DNA of 64,000 bases from Tetramitus jugosus (GCA_937625935.1 OW569370.1:310001-374000), one strand, 5' to 3'; positions 1 to 10,456 are shown, counted from the first letter of the stretch. A program made the numbers and translations. Notes: generated by a model from the sequence alone, not told the origin.

Positions 1-1205
1 CAGATTTGACAAAGCTGAAGCTACTAGCTTACACACATGACATAACTCTACCAGAGATCATTGATGACAGAGAAGAGAGTTCCACTATATCCATTCTAGA
101 CTATCACTCTGATTCAGACAACAGTATAATAGAACACGAGTATGATTTTTCTGAATCTGAAGAAAGTTCTGAAGAAATTGAGATGAACGAGAATATTGAA
201 CAAGTAGAAGAGGAAATTGTTCCCGAGGAGAGCAAAGAAGAAGACAAAAACTGTTCAGAAAGGGGAGATTGTGAATCACCAAATTCTTCATTTCAACTGA
301 ATCATATAGAAGTTGGAGAAGAGAAACACGTTAAATTTGAGGAGATGAGTGGCTCCCTCTTCATGCAAGTTGAAGGCAAAGCTGATTTGAAAAACGAGCT
401 AGCAACTCCAATAATAGTAGAGGGTCCTGTAGAGCAGCCGGTTATGGCTACCAAAGAGCAATTCATCAGTTTTTATGACGATGGATTCATGGAATGTGAA
501 AACATCGTGGACGACACGGATTTTGGCACGTTTGGCAGCTTTGATGAGAGTAAGTTTGGAAAGGAAGATGATGAAAATGTTACTGAGGTTCATGATGCCG
601 AATCGTACTTGAATAATTTTAAGAACAAGAATGAAAACGAGGAAACTCATTGCACCCCAAAAGTTGTCAAAAAACGAAAACTTAGCACCATGATATCGAG
701 CTTAATAGGAGACAGATCTAATTTATTACCAAGAACCCAAGCGATACCGAGTCATACAGAAGATTTCAGTTTAACAGAAGGATCAACAGTCGATTCTGTA
801 CTATCTCCTGTGACATTATCGTCCCACATCTCGAAGTGTGAGTTCGAAAGTATGGAGAGATGTCTAATAAGTTTGTTCACTGGCGATATAATGTGTATAA
901 CAAAGAGGGGAGCAAGTAAACCAAGTCGACGGTATGTTTGGGTGGACACTCAAAGGATGCATATCTGTTGGAGTAAAGGATCTTCCAAGAATGTGAAAAA
1001 CATGAAGGAGTTCCCCATCACAGAAATAAGAATGGGAACGTTCCTAGCAAGTGTTTCCATCACTGAAGAACAGAACAACAGATCGTTCACAGTTTGGTCA
1101 ATACAAGGATCGCAACTTCTTTTCTCAGCGAGCTCAGAATCATTAAGAAATGATTGGGTGAATTATATCACTGCTGTACTAGAGATCAAGCATCGAAAGC
1201 ATTAA
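1..1205 (+). CDS. PH-domain protein, C-terminal part (5' end outside window)
   Basis: The reading frame is open from the window edge (codons in phase from base 3) to a TAA at 1203-1205, about 400 residues, so this is the 3' part of a longer gene. The first two thirds are acidic, Glu/Asp/Ser-rich and probably disordered. The last ~110 residues read like a pleckstrin-homology domain: a strand pattern beginning near FTGDIMCITKRG, a central YVWVD / ICWSKG pair, and the C-terminal helix SLRNDWVNYITAVLE with the near-invariant PH tryptophan. PH domains bind phosphoinositides or proteins and recruit their carriers to membranes. Nothing visible gives a catalytic role; that part may lie upstream of the window. 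Confidence 0.75.
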   Translation, partial: DLTKLKLLAYTHDITLPEIIDDREESSTISILDYHSDSDNSIIEHEYDFSESEESSEEIEMNENIEQVEEEIVPEESKEEDKNCSERGDCESPNSSFQLNHIEVGEEKHVKFEEMSGSLFMQVEGKADLKNELATPIIVEGPVEQPVMATKEQFISFYDDGFMECENIVDDTDFGTFGSFDESKFGKEDDENVTEVHDAESYLNNFKNKNENEETHCTPKVVKKRKLSTMISSLIGDRSNLLPRTQAIPSHTEDFSLTEGSTVDSVLSPVTLSSHISKCEFESMERCLISLFTGDIMCITKRGASKPSRRYVWVDTQRMHICWSKGSSKNVKNMKEFPITEIRMGTFLASVSITEEQNNRSFTVWSIQGSQLLFSASSESLRNDWVNYITAVLEIKHRKH

Positions 1206-1688
1206 AATGTTGCGTCCGTTTCACGAACCGTTCCCCATCTTTTGCAAGTATCCAGTCATCATGAGATGATAAGGATATTCAGTCATGAAGTAAGAATCTG
1301 AGAAACATCGACGATCACATACTGGTCCGAATCCTTCACATAGGGACCCCCTGGTTGACAAGGAGCCGAATCCTTTCGATTGGATATCGGAAGAACGATC
1401 TATTCAAGCGAAAAAAGTCACTAGTTGCCCATGTCACCCAACAAAAGCTAATTTGATATGGAGTTTGAGATAGTCCGCGTTTTATTTCAAGCGTTTTCAC
1501 AGAATTTTTAACTATTTGTCACTGAGATCCAGCTCACGGCGAGCCCCATACCTCAGATCTCAGGCCTATAAGAACTCGAAGCCTTCGGTTTGGGCCTTCA
1601 AGCTTCCAAGACAACCAAAAACAAACATACACACGTTATAAAACATCCATCTATCTGTACATATTCATCAGCATTATCGTAAAATAAC
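1206..1688. other. intergenic region, 483 bp
   Basis: No convincing coding frame, tRNA or repeat. It holds the 3' UTR of the PH-domain gene and the presumed promoter and leader of the next gene. The last 70 bases are A/C-rich, like other leaders in this window. Confidence 0.5.
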
Positions 1689-2996
1689 ATGGTTGAAGCA
1701 ACTCAAACTCAATTCAATCCAGCGTATGACACTACCACTACAGCCAACACTGGACTCAAAGGAAAATTGGCTAGCTTGAAGAGCAAGTTGGGAGGACATC
1801 CTGCCACTACCGACAGTACTCTGGGAACATCTGGTGTTCAACCAACCTCCTATGGCACCACCCAACAATCAATGCTCGGTGGTCAAAACATCGGCGGACA
1901 GAACCTCGGCGGACAAACCTATGGTGGTCAACCACTCGCCGGTCAAACAATTGGCGGTCAACCACTCGCAGGCCAGCAACTTGGTACTCAACAAGGTTAT
2001 GGCAGTCAACAATCCTTTGGTGGTCAACAACTGACTGGACAAACCCTTGGTTCTCAACCTCTGTTGACTCAACAACAGCAACAACCAGGATTTGGCGGTA
2101 CCTCTGGCTTCAATCAATCCTTTGTTCAACAACAACCAACTACTTCCTTTGTTCAACAACCATTGTTGAGCTCCTCATCGACCACTCTCCCAGGTGCTAC
2201 TGCATCATCATTGCCTCTGAGCGGTCGCAGTTCATTAAGCTCCACAAGTGAACAACAATTCTTGTCATCTGGTTTTCAATCATCTGAAATTATTCAGGAG
2301 AAGCCAGTGTTGGACCGTGTTGAAAAGATTATTCAAAAGGAAGTTGTGCAAAAACCTCGCATCCAAGAACAGATCAGACAGGACATTATTGAGGTTCATG
2401 AGAGGCCAATTGAGAAGAGATTCATGCATCCTGTTCAAGAGTTCAGAGTGCAAGATCAAACTCAATTTGAGATTCAAGGAAAGGAAGCAGCTGACTTTGA
2501 GAGACAAAACTTGTTGAATCGATTGAGAGAACAAGACAGGTTGCATCAAGTCACAGTCGATCAAAGACAAGATGTCAAGATGTTCCAAGAAGCACCTCTC
2601 ATGTCACAAACCAAGGAGATGAGAAAGGAAGTGATCTACAAGCCAATTGTCACAGAGATTCATGAACAACCAATTCGTGAGATTCATGAACAAGCCATTC
2701 AAAGAACCATCTATGAGAAGCCAATTGTGACAGTGATCAGAGATCAGAGCATCATTGAGAACATTTCCAGTGGTCAACCATTGACTGGAATCAACTATCA
2801 AGCTACTCCATTGATGCAACAACAGCCTATCCTGACTCGAACTGTCCCAGTTCCAGTTGTTGTCCAACAAGTCCCATTGGCTCAGAGTGTCATTATTGAG
2901 AAGGGAGCTGCAGAGAACCTGCCACATGTTGTTGGAACAGGTGTCAATGCGGCCGAAGTCGATGCCTATGAGAACAAGTCTTTCTTGAGAAAGTAG
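1689..2996 (+). CDS. Gln/Gly-repeat protein with EKP/HEQPI repeats (alveolin- or articulin-like style)
   Basis: 435 residues from ATG 1689. Residues ~60-130 are degenerate tandem GGQ-x-LxGQ units, followed by a Gln/Ser-rich stretch. Residues ~200-360 are charged, periodic segments built on EKP, HERPI, HEQPI and YEKPIV motifs, and the tail has a PVPVVV run. This alternation of short hydrophobic (I/V) and Lys/Glu/Pro units recalls the repeat style of alveolins, articulins and some fungal stress proteins, but I see no diagnostic domain. There is no signal peptide or membrane helix. Codon choice looks more restricted than in neighbouring low-complexity genes (CAA, GGT, ATT, GAG preferred), which would fit high expression. 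A structural role, cortical cytoskeleton or stress-protective, is inference only. Confidence 0.8.
   Translation: MVEATQTQFNPAYDTTTTANTGLKGKLASLKSKLGGHPATTDSTLGTSGVQPTSYGTTQQSMLGGQNIGGQNLGGQTYGGQPLAGQTIGGQPLAGQQLGTQQGYGSQQSFGGQQLTGQTLGSQPLLTQQQQQPGFGGTSGFNQSFVQQQPTTSFVQQPLLSSSSTTLPGATASSLPLSGRSSLSSTSEQQFLSSGFQSSEIIQEKPVLDRVEKIIQKEVVQKPRIQEQIRQDIIEVHERPIEKRFMHPVQEFRVQDQTQFEIQGKEAADFERQNLLNRLREQDRLHQVTVDQRQDVKMFQEAPLMSQTKEMRKEVIYKPIVTEIHEQPIREIHEQAIQRTIYEKPIVTVIRDQSIIENISSGQPLTGINYQATPLMQQQPILTRTVPVPVVVQQVPLAQSVIIEKGAAENLPHVVGTGVNAAEVDAYENKSFLRK
1870..2060 (+). repeat. degenerate in-frame tandem repeat encoding GGQ-x-L-x-GQ units
   Basis: About a dozen imperfect copies of a 15-27 bp unit around GGTCAA...CTCGCCGGT lie inside the repeat protein. 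They share codons, which suggests expansion by slippage or unequal exchange. Confidence 0.7.
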
Positions 2997-3209
2997 ATCT
3001 GACCTTGAGGATGATGATCAAACATTCAAGTCGGATGATGTAAATAAAGAAGAAAACTCGAACAACCCTTAAAAAAAATCCGTTCAAGTATCTCGAACAC
3101 CTGAAGAACTCCCGCAACGAACAACAAGTCACCAATTAAGGATGTTACGAAAAAAGTTCAATTAGATAAAAACACAGAGAACAAACCAAAGTACTCAATT
3201 AGAACAAGA

Positions 3210-3470
3210 ATGAACAGTAACACTTCAGAGCTTCAAAGAGCCCGCTTGGCCAATAGCACACAAACTCTGAGACAATCCTCAACCAAATTACAAGAGTCTC
3301 TCCGATTGCTTGCAGAGACTGAAGCTACAGGTGCAGAATCTCTTGCTAGACTGAGGGCACAAGGCGAACAGATTCATCAAATGAGATCAAAGCTGGGAGA
3401 TGTGAACAGTGAGATCAAAGAAGGTGGAACAATCATTAGGAGAATGACTAGATGGTCATGGCTTTTCTAA
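3210..3470 (+). CDS. small SNARE-motif protein (Qb-type, Vti1/SNAP-25-like)
   Basis: 86 residues from ATG 3210. Almost the whole protein is one SNARE heptad helix: LQESLRLLAETEATG, then LRAQGEQIHQMRSKLGDVN, ending IIRRMTRW. The ES-R-ETE-G pattern and the LxxQGEQI segment match the Qb SNAREs Vti1 and the first helix of SNAP-25, where a Gln sits in the zero layer; QGEQI is the likely place. A normal Vti1 has an N-terminal Habc bundle and a C-terminal membrane anchor, and both are absent; the protein ends WSWLF. It may be peripheral, may use an unseen 3' exon, or may regulate SNARE bundles. SNAREs drive membrane fusion in the secretory and endosomal system. Confidence 0.7.
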   Translation: MNSNTSELQRARLANSTQTLRQSSTKLQESLRLLAETEATGAESLARLRAQGEQIHQMRSKLGDVNSEIKEGGTIIRRMTRWSWLF

Positions 3471-3691
3471 ACAATTATGCACCTGAGCACAAATATATGA
3501 AATTGGTGCCATAAGGAACCCATGGAACAAAAAATGTCTCGATTCGAGTCATAACCACAAAAGGAACGTTGTTGTAACGGACAAACAATAAACAATTCAG
3601 TGCTGGAAAGACTGGATATTCAGCTTATTCCTAGCTCGTTTTTTCTTCCTTCGTTGATTTCTCCGCATCATATTTACGAAACGCTTGTGAG

Positions 3692-5345
3692 ATGACCACA
3701 CACAAGGAGATGAGAGGATGTGAAAGTGTCTTCTGCTATGGTGAAATGAGAGTTTCAGAAACGTACACAGAATTGAAAGACAACTCGAAAGAAACGGTCA
3801 GTTATTCATTTCGCTTTGTTCTTTACTCATGGTTGTGTTCACTCAATGATCTTGGTTTCTTACTTCTAGAAGAGTCAAGCGAGAAAAGTTTTCCCAGGAA
3901 TAGGAGGACATAAAAAGCAGAAGAGTCGAGAAGAAATGTCAAACTTTTCACAATATGAAGACATGGTACATCCAAAGAACTTTTTCATCGATCCTACGGC
4001 CATATCAACATTTCAAACGAGTATTTCAGGGTTTCATGGCGATCTAATCCGAAAGATATCATATTCTTATAACCATGGTATGCTCTTACTCACAAATGGA
4101 GATGTATATAGCTTCGGCGAGAGTAAGCATGGAAAATTAGGTTTTCTGACTGAGGAGAAAGCAAGCTTGAAACTAAGAAGGATCTTAAGTCATGCTTCAG
4201 ATGTAGCTACTGGAAGAAATCATTCGGCTGTCATCAGTGAGTATGTTGATTTTTTTCTCTATTTTCGGAGTTAACTGTTAACAACAACTCTGACCTTTAC
4301 TTAGTGGTTTGTTGTATACGTTCGGCTGTTCTCAGTACGGTCAAACTGGACACGGCCACATACAAGATGTGAACGAGCCCACAGTCGTAGAATATTTTAG
4401 AAAGATTAATGTTACACCTCTTTCGGTGTCTTGCGGGGAGAATCATACATTGGTGATGTGTGAAAATGGACTTGTCTATGGTTTCGGTCATGGAGAAAAA
4501 GGTCAACTCGGCATGTTATCTCATTTACATCCACCCTTATCATGCGAAAGAGAAGCGCAAATCGTGTATCACTTAACTCCTAATGTCATGAAGCACTTAG
4601 AGAAAATACCAGAAGTGTCCAAGCATTTTAGGGAGTTTCATGTCCGAAGGTCCTTTTTTCTCTCTCGTTCTATTGCTTGTGGTGCGAACTATTCTCTGGT
4701 TGTGAGTGATCGTGGAAAGTTGTTCTTTTGTGGAGAGAACATCACAGGTTTGGGAGGACAAGGTTCACTTTCTAATCAATTCAAAGTAGTGCCTTGTATT
4801 TTCGAACGATTTCTAAACAGGAGTGTGGACCAAGTAAATGCCGAATTAACCTTAAAAAACACCAGTGATGAGATGCTGTCAGTCAATATTCAAGCGACGA
4901 TTACTTCGGGGATTATTACAAGTCCGGAACCAGCTGAAATTATTCAAGTAAGTTGTAGTTCTGAACACATTGTATGCCTAGACAAGAACTCCAACGTTTT
5001 TGTCTGTGGATTAAATCGTAATGGTCAACTTGGCTTGAACGATAAAAAAAATAGGAAGAAACTCAGCTTTGTTCCACTCCCCAGAAGACTGAGAGAAAGT
5101 GGAATCAAAACCATTGGCAGTGGTACTCGTTTCTCGGCTCTGTTGTCAAGTATGTTCAACTATTTCCTTTAATTATGTGTTAGAATCATCACTAACTTCC
5201 CATGGTAATAGATGATGGAGAGTTGTTTGTGTCAGGAAGAATTGAAGCTTCTTGCTCTGATTTGTTAGTTCCTACCTGTGTTCCCAATCTTCCGTATGTT
5301 TCACAACTATTCAGCGGGAAAGATTGTCTCATAGTAGTGTTATGA
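3692..5345 (+). CDS. RCC1-repeat protein, four exons
   Basis: I place exons at 3692-3796, 3870-4240, 4305-5149 and 5212-5345 (484 residues). The three introns (73, 64 and 62 nt) begin GTCAGT, GTATGT and GTATGT and end in AG. Splicing restores RCC1 repeat text across each joint, e.g. SAVIS-DGLLYTFG and SALLS-NDGELFVSG. The repeats carry the family signature: YSFGESKHGKLG, YTFGCSQYGQTGHG, YGFGHGEKGQLG, VCGLNRNGQLG, with CGENHTL / CGANYSLV / CSSEHIVC strands. RCC1 folds are seven-bladed propellers used for Ran nucleotide exchange or, more often in such proteins, as scaffolds with ubiquitin-ligase or cytoskeletal partners. No other domain is present, so the specific role is open. Exon 1 is the least certain, but it is in frame and itself contains a YGE element. 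Confidence 0.8.
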
Positions 5346-5444
5346 AACCTGCCAAACTGAATAAACCAGTCCGCTCATTATTCCGATTCTACTCTTTCCT
5401 TGTACCGCAACAACAGAATTAAACAACATCGACAACGTTGGAAT

Positions 5445-6899
5445 ATGAGCTCTGATAGCAAAAAGGAGCTGGATAAGAAACAACCCCCTCCAACAGAACA
5501 AAAGAAGGAGAACAAACCCTCACCAGTTAGAATGTTCTTCACTAAAGCTCTAACAAGGATAAAATTTGACCCTGATAGCAGAGGTAGATCACTATGGGAC
5601 ATGTTTGTCTTGATCTTTGTCGTGTATAATGTTGTTGTCATTCCACTGAGGATGGGATTTAAGATGCATTCTATAAAACAGTGGGTAGCCACAGATCTAT
5701 TGGCAGACATTGTGTTTTGGGCCGATATCATTTTCAACTTTCGAACGAGCTATTCTGTCAATGGACAAACCATTTACGACTCTAGACTCATGGCCAAACA
5801 TTACTTAAAAACTCAATTTATGTGGGATATGCTCGCGTCTTTTCCACTTGAAATAGTTGGTTATTCTTGGAAGTGGTACCCATGGTGGAGATTACCTCGG
5901 TTAATTCGATTCTTTCGATTTAATCATTACTTTAATGCGGCTGAGAACATTTTCAGTGGCATGCAATTGTTGTTCGAACTTTTAAAAACAGTGATTTATA
6001 CCTTTCTGATTTCCCACTTTTCAGCATGTGGCTATGTGTGGGTCATACTGCATCAACCCGAAGTCAATGACGACTTTCTTGTGGGAGGAGTCAACATTGT
6101 TGGTAGACCATTCTGGCGGCAATATCTTCGTGCATTCTATTGGGGATTCTCTATGTTCTCTGGTTATGCGAATACTCAACCAGTGACCAATCTCGAATAT
6201 GGATTCTCATTAGTCGTGGCCGTAGTCGGTATGGTCGTCTATTCGTACATTATCGGTATGGTTGCTCTACTATTGCAACAATACGATGACAGAGGAGCTG
6301 AGTTTCAAAGGAGAATCGAATCTCTACAAGCGTTTATGGACTACCGACGGTTACCCTCTCAAATGAAGAAGGATATTATCAGATACTACAACTACATTTG
6401 GTATACGAGAAAATCGTTGAATGAAACTCAGATTCTGGAGGATTTGCCTATTCATTTAAGAACTGAAGTCGCCCTATTCTTCAACAAGCAGATTATTGAA
6501 AAGGTTCCCTTCTTTGCCGAGTTAGAACCTCAGTTTATCAACTCGATTGTACTTAAACTGAAACCAAAGGTGGCTCTTCCCCAGTCATTCATCATCAAGA
6601 AGAACGATATTGGACGTGAGATGTTTTTCATCAGCAGAGGTGCTGTCGAGGTTGTATCAGAACCCAATGAACAAGGAGAAAGAATGATCTTTGCAACATT
6701 GAACGAAGGTTCGTTCTTTGGAGAGATTGCCCTCATTAACAATACGAAACGTGGTGCATCCATTCGAGCAAAAGGTTTCTGTGATCTGTTCGTTTTCACA
6801 AAGGCAGACTTTCAAGAAGCACTCAAGACCTTTCCAGAGAGTGTCAAGCAACAGATCATGGATACTGCCAACAAGCGAGACCAATCACAGAAAAAATAA
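5445..6899 (+). CDS. cyclic-nucleotide-binding-domain cation channel (CNG/HCN/EAG superfamily)
   Basis: 484 residues from ATG 5445 (the frame is open upstream, but this is the first ATG). Helices S1-S6 span roughly residues 40-290. The S4-like segment has spaced arginines (RLPRLIRFFRF), the pore helix is AFYWGFSMF, and the filter reads S-GYANTQP with G240-Y241-A242. A C-linker follows (residues ~295-345), then a cyclic-nucleotide-binding domain (~345-470) with the phosphate-binding cassette FFGEIALI...TKRGAS that keeps the Glu and Arg which contact cAMP/cGMP. The GYG potassium signature is GYA here, so strict K+ selectivity is doubtful and a nonselective or Na/Ca-permeable pore is plausible. 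It resides in a membrane, plasma or contractile-vacuole. Its stop lies 25 bp from the convergent sestrin stop. Confidence 0.88.
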   Translation: MSSDSKKELDKKQPPPTEQKKENKPSPVRMFFTKALTRIKFDPDSRGRSLWDMFVLIFVVYNVVVIPLRMGFKMHSIKQWVATDLLADIVFWADIIFNFRTSYSVNGQTIYDSRLMAKHYLKTQFMWDMLASFPLEIVGYSWKWYPWWRLPRLIRFFRFNHYFNAAENIFSGMQLLFELLKTVIYTFLISHFSACGYVWVILHQPEVNDDFLVGGVNIVGRPFWRQYLRAFYWGFSMFSGYANTQPVTNLEYGFSLVVAVVGMVVYSYIIGMVALLLQQYDDRGAEFQRRIESLQAFMDYRRLPSQMKKDIIRYYNYIWYTRKSLNETQILEDLPIHLRTEVALFFNKQIIEKVPFFAELEPQFINSIVLKLKPKVALPQSFIIKKNDIGREMFFISRGAVEVVSEPNEQGERMIFATLNEGSFFGEIALINNTKRGASIRAKGFCDLFVFTKADFQEALKTFPESVKQQIMDTANKRDQSQKK

Positions 6900-6924
6900 A
6901 GAATCATTTTCACAATATGATATT

Positions 6925-9828
6925 TTAGTGAGAGTATTGGTTCTCTATCTGTTGGAGGGCATACACGAGAGCCACTTGCTTTCGTGCTTCCATCGCCAGC
7001 AGGTTTACATGAATCTTTTCTCTCGATTTGAATTGGAAACCCATATCCACAAACTGTTCTCTCTCTGTTCTCTCAGGATAGCAAACAACAGTCTTAATAT
7101 ACTTCTTCAACCCTATGTTAAGTAACATGTTGACGCCCTTGTAATCGTAGTCATCCTCCAATACACCGTACAATCGTTGCACGTATACCCAGATGGCATT
7201 TCTAAAAGCAGTCGTATCAACATTCTGCGCCTTGTAAAAATTATTTTCGGTCATGTTGCGGATGAAATCGAATTCTTGGTCTAATAAATCAGCGTATCCA
7301 TTGTAGAATCTGTTGAGCAAAGGGAAACAATCGCTCTGCCAATTGAATTCTAACGAATATAGTACAGAGTAGTCTCGACTACGCACATCAAAGTCAGTAT
7401 ACTTCATATCCGAGAACTTTCCTTGTTCGGATGAAGCAGAGTCCAGATATCGTTTGTAGGCTCTCTGATCGTTCGATGAAAGCCTCTTCTTTCTAACATC
7501 GAATGCAGAGTTTGGATCGTTCTGAGAGGTAGGAGAAGTTGATTGTGTTCCCCAAAACATGAGCGATGTGAATCGATTACTAAAACAATCAAAGTTGTTG
7601 TAGTCTAATACTGCTGGACCACTGATTGGAGTGCCTAGACTCTGTCTCGCTTGTTTCTTCTCCTCGTGATCCAATTTACGCTCATCTCTCGCAGAGTCGT
7701 CAGTATCAGCTTCTCCATTGGATATCTTGGTTAGAGTTTGAAGCACCTTCTCATTCTCTTCGCTCAACTTGTGTTCGACATTGGTTTCAAGTTGCTTCTT
7801 ATAAGCCTTGAATCTCCGTATATCATCAATTACATCACTCACTGGTGTAACGTCATCATCAGGCAACAAGCCACATCCGAAAACAAAACCACTGTACGCA
7901 TGGAAGTGGCACATGATGACAACAGCATGAACCAACTCAGCAATGCTCCACAGGGAACTGTAGTCTTGATCAGGTCCAGTTGGCTTGACCAAGCGCTCCA
8001 CATGCTCCTTCCGGAGAGTCCATGGAGCATGAGCCAATATGGCGTTCAACTCCAACAGACTCGACATCTTTTCAGGAACGTACTTTATGCCGCGCAACCA
8101 TTGTGGATCTCCTCCATTATTCAAGAATTCCACCTCTTGTCTCCGAATTAAATAATTACATTGATGTCTGCTTGCTGCCATAATCGCAATATAGTTACGC
8201 AGTACCGTAGGCAATGGACCGTCTCTTCTCATGGCAAAATGATATGCCTTGTAGAAAATCTCAGCAAACTGTGGAAATGTTATCAAGACACGAGCCAGGT
8301 GAGACACGACACCATCCTCCAAAAAGAACGTCTTGAAATGCTTCTCCACCAAGTGTTCAGTGCTATTAATGAGAGCCAATCCTGTAGGTGTGAAGAAGCA
8401 CGATGGAGAATTGAGAAATCCGACTTCTGACTTTGGCATTGCAATACCCTTTTGTCGCAACTCATCCGCCTGTACCATATCGATATATCACTTGTCAGTC
8501 AATCAAAAATGATATACGACGAAACACAAAAAAAAGACAATCAAGGTAGAATATACGCACCAATTGTTGGAAACGAGAGCTAATGTCCTCAAATGGAGAA
8601 TCATATGCAAATCGAGCAATAATGGATCGATAGAAGGCAAAGAATTGTTGTCCATTTCTCGATTGCTGCTGTTGTTGTTGAGCCAAGGCAAGAGTGTTTG
8701 AATCTTCTTCTGCGCTGTTCGCTCCTCCTTCCTCCTCTGACTCGCTCTTCTTCTTTTTTTGTGCAGCTTCACTCTTGACCAACTCATCTGCATGCTGTCT
8801 AATGATTTCAATCACATTGTTGATACCAATCCTTCGTTTCTCCACTAATGTTGTTTTTAAAAATGAAAAAATGCATGTGTGAAAAAAATGATACTCAAAA
8901 ACAATGTGATTGAAAAACACAACATACCATTCGCCTTCAAAATTTGTCTAAACAAGTGAGTGTCACTCAAGTGAATGGCATCATCAAACTCCTCAGAATA
9001 CAGTTCTGGTTGCAAATCTTCATCACTCTCTGCATCTTCCTCATCACTCTCATCATCATCATCATCATCATTTTCATCATCATCGTCATCATTCTTATTG
9101 TCACTACCACCCTTATTCTTATCATCATCACTTTCATCCCCCTTTTTCTCATCATCCATGTCAATACTACTGTTACCTCCACCACCATCACCATCACCCT
9201 TCTTCTTCTTCTTTATTTCGTGATGATCATAAAAATCATTGTCATGATTATCAATCTCATCATTATCACCAAGATGATCATCATCATCAAAATCATTTTG
9301 TGAGTGAACATCACCACCACTACTGGCACCACTTGAAGAACGAGAACGATTATTGTCATTCATGCATTCCTCATTTTGATTGATGACATCATCATAATCG
9401 TCTCTTAATCGAATTGGATCAATCATTGTAATGGTCGCTCGCTTATTATTATTGCTATTGTTGTTGTTGTTGTTGTTGTTGTTATTGTTGTTCATTATCG
9501 AAGGATCAGAAGCCCACAGTGGAGAATCACCTGGTGAGCTACTCATGAATGACGATGATGATAATGCATCATTGTTGTTATTGTTGTTTTGATAATAAAT
9601 AGGAGTAGTAGTGTTGGTGGTGATGTTGATGTTGGTGATGTTAGAGTGATGAGTGTTCATGTTGTTGTTCATGTGAGAAATCCAATCAGGTGTTTTGGAG
9701 AATTGGTCTTCCTCATCATTATGATTTTTATTGTTGTTATTATTGTTGTTATTGTATGAGTGTACGTTAGTACTACTATTGCCAATGATTGGATTAATAT
9801 TGTTGTTGTTTGGTGTGTGAGTGCTCAT
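6925..9828 (-). CDS. sestrin, three exons, with long acidic Asn-rich N-terminus
   Basis: On the minus strand the exons are 9828-8928, 8844-8561 and 8469-6925 (909 residues). The introns are 82 nt (GTATGT) and 91 nt (GTGCGT, with a CTGAC branch-like site). The third exon holds the sestrin globular region: RNYIAIMAASRHQCNYL with the alkylhydroperoxidase-type Cys (~C499), GGDPQWLRG, a LLELNAILAHAPW block and SGFVFGCGLLPDDD. The C-terminal domain has DDYDYKGVN, YIKTVVCYPERT and HVNLLAMEARKQVALVYAL. Animal sestrins sense leucine and oxidative stress and restrain TORC1 through GATOR2. The first 300 residues are poly-Asn, Asp/Glu/Ser-rich and Lys-rich, and have no counterpart in animal sestrins. Start ATG 9828 is the first in frame after a Lys/Arg-rich non-ATG stretch; a 5' UTR exon upstream is possible. 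Confidence 0.9.
9443..9492. repeat. trinucleotide tract encoding poly-Asn in sestrin
   Basis: An (ATT/TTG)n run on the plus strand is (AAC/AAT)n on the coding strand. It is one of several Asn and Asp tracts in this exon; (CAT/ATC)n runs at ~9045-9080 encode Asp repeats. Confidence 0.8.
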
Positions 9829-10132
9829 GATTTGCACGTGATTGTGTGTGAGAGGAGAAGCAAATTGTGTATGAACGTAGCCTTTTGAGAGCTTTTTTTT
9901 TGTCAGTCTGCTCTCTCGTCGTGTGTGTGTTAATCTTTTTGTGTGTGAGGTTTTTTTTTTGGTGTTGGTGAGCTCGGGGGTTTTTTTTCTCTTTGCTCTT
10001 GAAAGCTGTTTGAGTTGCTTTTTAGCTCTTGTCACTTACCTGGAGGTTGTTGCTGTTGGTGAGGTGTCAGGAGTTTATCCCACGATGATGTTTTGAATTC
10101 AATTTAATCTTGTTGGAATTAGGATTACCATC

Positions 10133-10456
10133 ATGCAAATCGTGTCTTGTCGAAACAAATTCTCTGGGCTTCAATTTCACTTGCCAAATCGCCCTTCAAA
10201 ATTGCACTTCGAGAAATTGCAACCGAGAATTGAATGGAAGAGTATTCGATCCGCACGGAAAAACATAAATACTGACATGGAAAGTCTCTCAAATGGACCA
10301 TTGCAGCTCTATGTCAATTCCCTCAAAGGCTTGTTGAACAGTTATAGTTACCTGATGATGTCCTCTCGGGTAAATTCTTTCTTCATTGTGACCTGTAAAC
10401 TCACAACCTGTCAAAAACATTGTTGGCAGCTCTTGGAACTTTGCGGAGAGGACTGA
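10133..10456 (+). CDS. hypothetical small ORF, 107 residues
   Basis: An ATG-initiated frame lies in the ~1.2 kb between sestrin and the next gene. No domain is recognised. The stretch 10370-10431 starts GTAAAT, ends GGCAG and is a multiple of three, so it could be an in-frame intron that would remove 20 residues and leave a very short C-terminus. The composition (Leu/Ser/Lys, no low-complexity tract) differs from its neighbours. I keep it as a possible gene only. Confidence 0.25.
   Translation: MQIVSCRNKFSGLQFHLPNRPSKLHFEKLQPRIEWKSIRSARKNINTDMESLSNGPLQLYVNSLKGLLNSYSYLMMSSRVNSFFIVTCKLTTCQKHCWQLLELCGED

Noticed and set aside
8495-8920. Separate 141-residue minus-strand gene between sestrin segments
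   Set aside because: Splice sites at 8844/8928 and 8469/8561 join it in frame to the sestrin exons; it is sestrin exon 2 with intron read-through at both ends.
9040-9200. CRISPR-like or tandem array in the ATC-rich stretch
   Set aside because: It is a simple trinucleotide repeat coding for Asp/Glu, without spacer-repeat periodicity.
8944-9303. Plus-strand frames of nearly pure Ile/Leu/Ser opposite the sestrin exon
   Set aside because: They are complements of Asp- and Asn-encoding trinucleotide tracts, not proteins.
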